A stretch of DNA of 64,000 bases from Pseudomonas paeninsulae. GTDB taxonomy: Bacteria > Pseudomonadota > Gammaproteobacteria > Pseudomonadales > Pseudomonadaceae. Position numbers and translations under genes: made by a program. A model generated the notes under the pieces. It was not told where the DNA came from. It searched no databases and worked only from the letters and a program-made list of their open reading frames with translations. Below are positions 63,360 to 64,000 of this stretch, piece by piece. Position 1 is the stretch's first letter; the number at the start of each line of letters is the position of its first letter. The stretch is taken from positions 4,886,501 through 4,950,500 of the forward strand of contig NZ_CP141799.1 in the NCBI RefSeq assembly GCF_035621475.1. The letters are read 5' to 3'.

Positions 63360-63929
63360 ATGAAAGACGCCAAACCAAGCTACCTCAAGCATCAGTTCCT
63401 GATTGCCATGCCGCACATGGCCGATCCGAATTTCGCGCAGACCCTGATCTACCTGATCGAGCACAACGAACAGGGCGCGATGGGCCTGGTGATCAACCGC
63501 CCGCACGGTCTCAGCCTGGCCGATGTGCTGGAGCAGTTGCGTCCCGACGAGGAGCCGCCGGTGCGCTGCCAGAACCTACCGATTTTCTCCGGTGGTCCGG
63601 TGCAGACCGATCGCGGTTTCGTCCTGCACCCGACCGGACCGCAATTCCAGGCAACCCTGGAGCTCGGTGAGCTGGGCCTGTCCACCTCCCAGGACGCGCT
63701 GTTCGCCATTGCCGACGGCACGGGACCGGCAAAATACCTGATCACCCTCGGCTATGCCGGCTGGGATGCCGGACAACTGGAAGCCGAACTGACCGACAAC
63801 GCCTGGCTGACCTGCCCGGCCGATAATGCGATCCTCTTCGAACTGCCCTTCGATCAACGCCTGAACGCCGCCGCCGCGCGCCTGGGCGTCAACCTCAGCC
63901 TGCTCACCTCGCAAGCCGGACACGCCTGA
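63360..63929 (+). CDS. algH: YqgE/AlgH family protein
   Basis: Conserved protein of 189 aa (start MKDAKPSYLKHQFLIAMPHM; ATG at 63354 also possible). UPF0301/DUF179 motifs are MADPNFAQTLIYLIEHNEQGAMGLVINRP and IFSGGPVQTDRGFVLH. In P. aeruginosa algH affects alginate and virulence regulation, but its biochemistry is unclear. Its stop overlaps the ruvX start by ATGA, so the two are co-translated. Upstream (63261-63311) are two small hairpins in an AGCTTGCAGC-rich spacer. Confidence 0.92.
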   Translation: MKDAKPSYLKHQFLIAMPHMADPNFAQTLIYLIEHNEQGAMGLVINRPHGLSLADVLEQLRPDEEPPVRCQNLPIFSGGPVQTDRGFVLHPTGPQFQATLELGELGLSTSQDALFAIADGTGPAKYLITLGYAGWDAGQLEAELTDNAWLTCPADNAILFELPFDQRLNAAAARLGVNLSLLTSQAGHA

Positions 63930-64000
63930 TGAGCGAGGCCAAACCGTTGCGCCTGTTACTGGGTTTCGATTATGGCAGCAAGCAGATCGGTGTTGCCGTC
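63929..64000 (+). CDS. ruvX: Putative pre-16S rRNA nuclease RuvX/YqgF, 5' end only
   Basis: The first 24 codons are visible: MSEAKPLRLLLGFDYGSKQIGVAV. The LLGFDYGSKQIGVAV strand carries the conserved Asp of the RNase H-like YqgF fold, which processes pre-16S rRNA ends. The frame runs off the window. It overlaps algH, the standard arrangement. Confidence 0.9.
   Translation, partial: MSEAKPLRLLLGFDYGSKQIGVAV

Overview
The window reads as a chromosomal segment of a Pseudomonas species. GC content and coding density are high. It carries a Chp/Pil twitching-motility chemosensory operon (pilGHIJK-chpABC) beside gshB, a tonB gene and yqgE/algH, an ahcY gene led by an S-adenosylhomocysteine riboswitch, and blocks (ilvD-folA; thyA-lgt-TauE-NRDE-ptsP-rppH-HAD-ilvA; bioA-rsmE-chp) whose order I remember from P. 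aeruginosa and relatives. That synteny is recalled, not searched. No phage, integrase, transposase, CRISPR array, rRNA or tRNA was recognised.

Layout. 1-3560: part of an amino-acid ABC importer with an RpiR-type regulator, divergent from dpkA; this resembles the D-lysine/D-proline catabolic locus of P. putida. 3902-8283: a four-gene polyamine-type ABC importer behind a sigma-54-like promoter. 8548-14747: core genes ilvD, yitT-like and folA, then a membrane-protein/GTPase pair (DUF2868/DUF3482). 14865-25382: an accessory stretch with a partly lower-GC look. It holds two small overlapping genes behind a paired palindromic operator, a DUF815 AAA ATPase divergent from an AraC regulator, and a catabolic cluster (APC permease, FAD amine oxidase-like protein, cupin, MmsA-type dehydrogenase, PucR regulator). 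It ends at a decayed AraC/GyrI pseudogene. 25467-36674: a glutamate-receptor-like potassium channel protein, then thyA-lgt, a TauE/SafE protein, NRDE, ptsP, rppH, a HAD phosphatase, a small membrane protein, ilvA and a RutR-like TetR regulator. 36764-40921: ahcY (with riboswitch), metF, ppnN. 41039-46868: a periplasmic binding protein, an RhlE-type helicase, yceI with cytochrome b561, and bioA. 46940-64000: rsmE, the convergent chpC-B-A/pilK-J-I-H-G operon, then gshB, tonB, yqgE and the start of ruvX.

How the genes work together. PilJ (receptor), PilI and ChpC (CheW-like adaptors), ChpA (giant multi-phosphotransfer kinase), PilK and ChpB (methyltransferase and methylesterase) and PilG and PilH (response regulators) form one complete signalling array for type IV pili. 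ahcY and metF serve the activated-methyl and one-carbon cycle. The 17838-24108 cluster looks like uptake of an amine or amino acid, FAD-dependent oxidation to a semialdehyde, and CoA-acylating oxidation by the MmsA-like enzyme under a convergent PucR regulator; its substrate cannot be read from sequence.

The observations most worth a second look are the accessory block at 14865-17371 with its twin operator, the unassigned amine-oxidation cluster, the prokaryotic ionotropic-receptor channel, the array of six His and two Thr phosphotransfer sites in ChpA, and several hairpin or MITE-like repeats.
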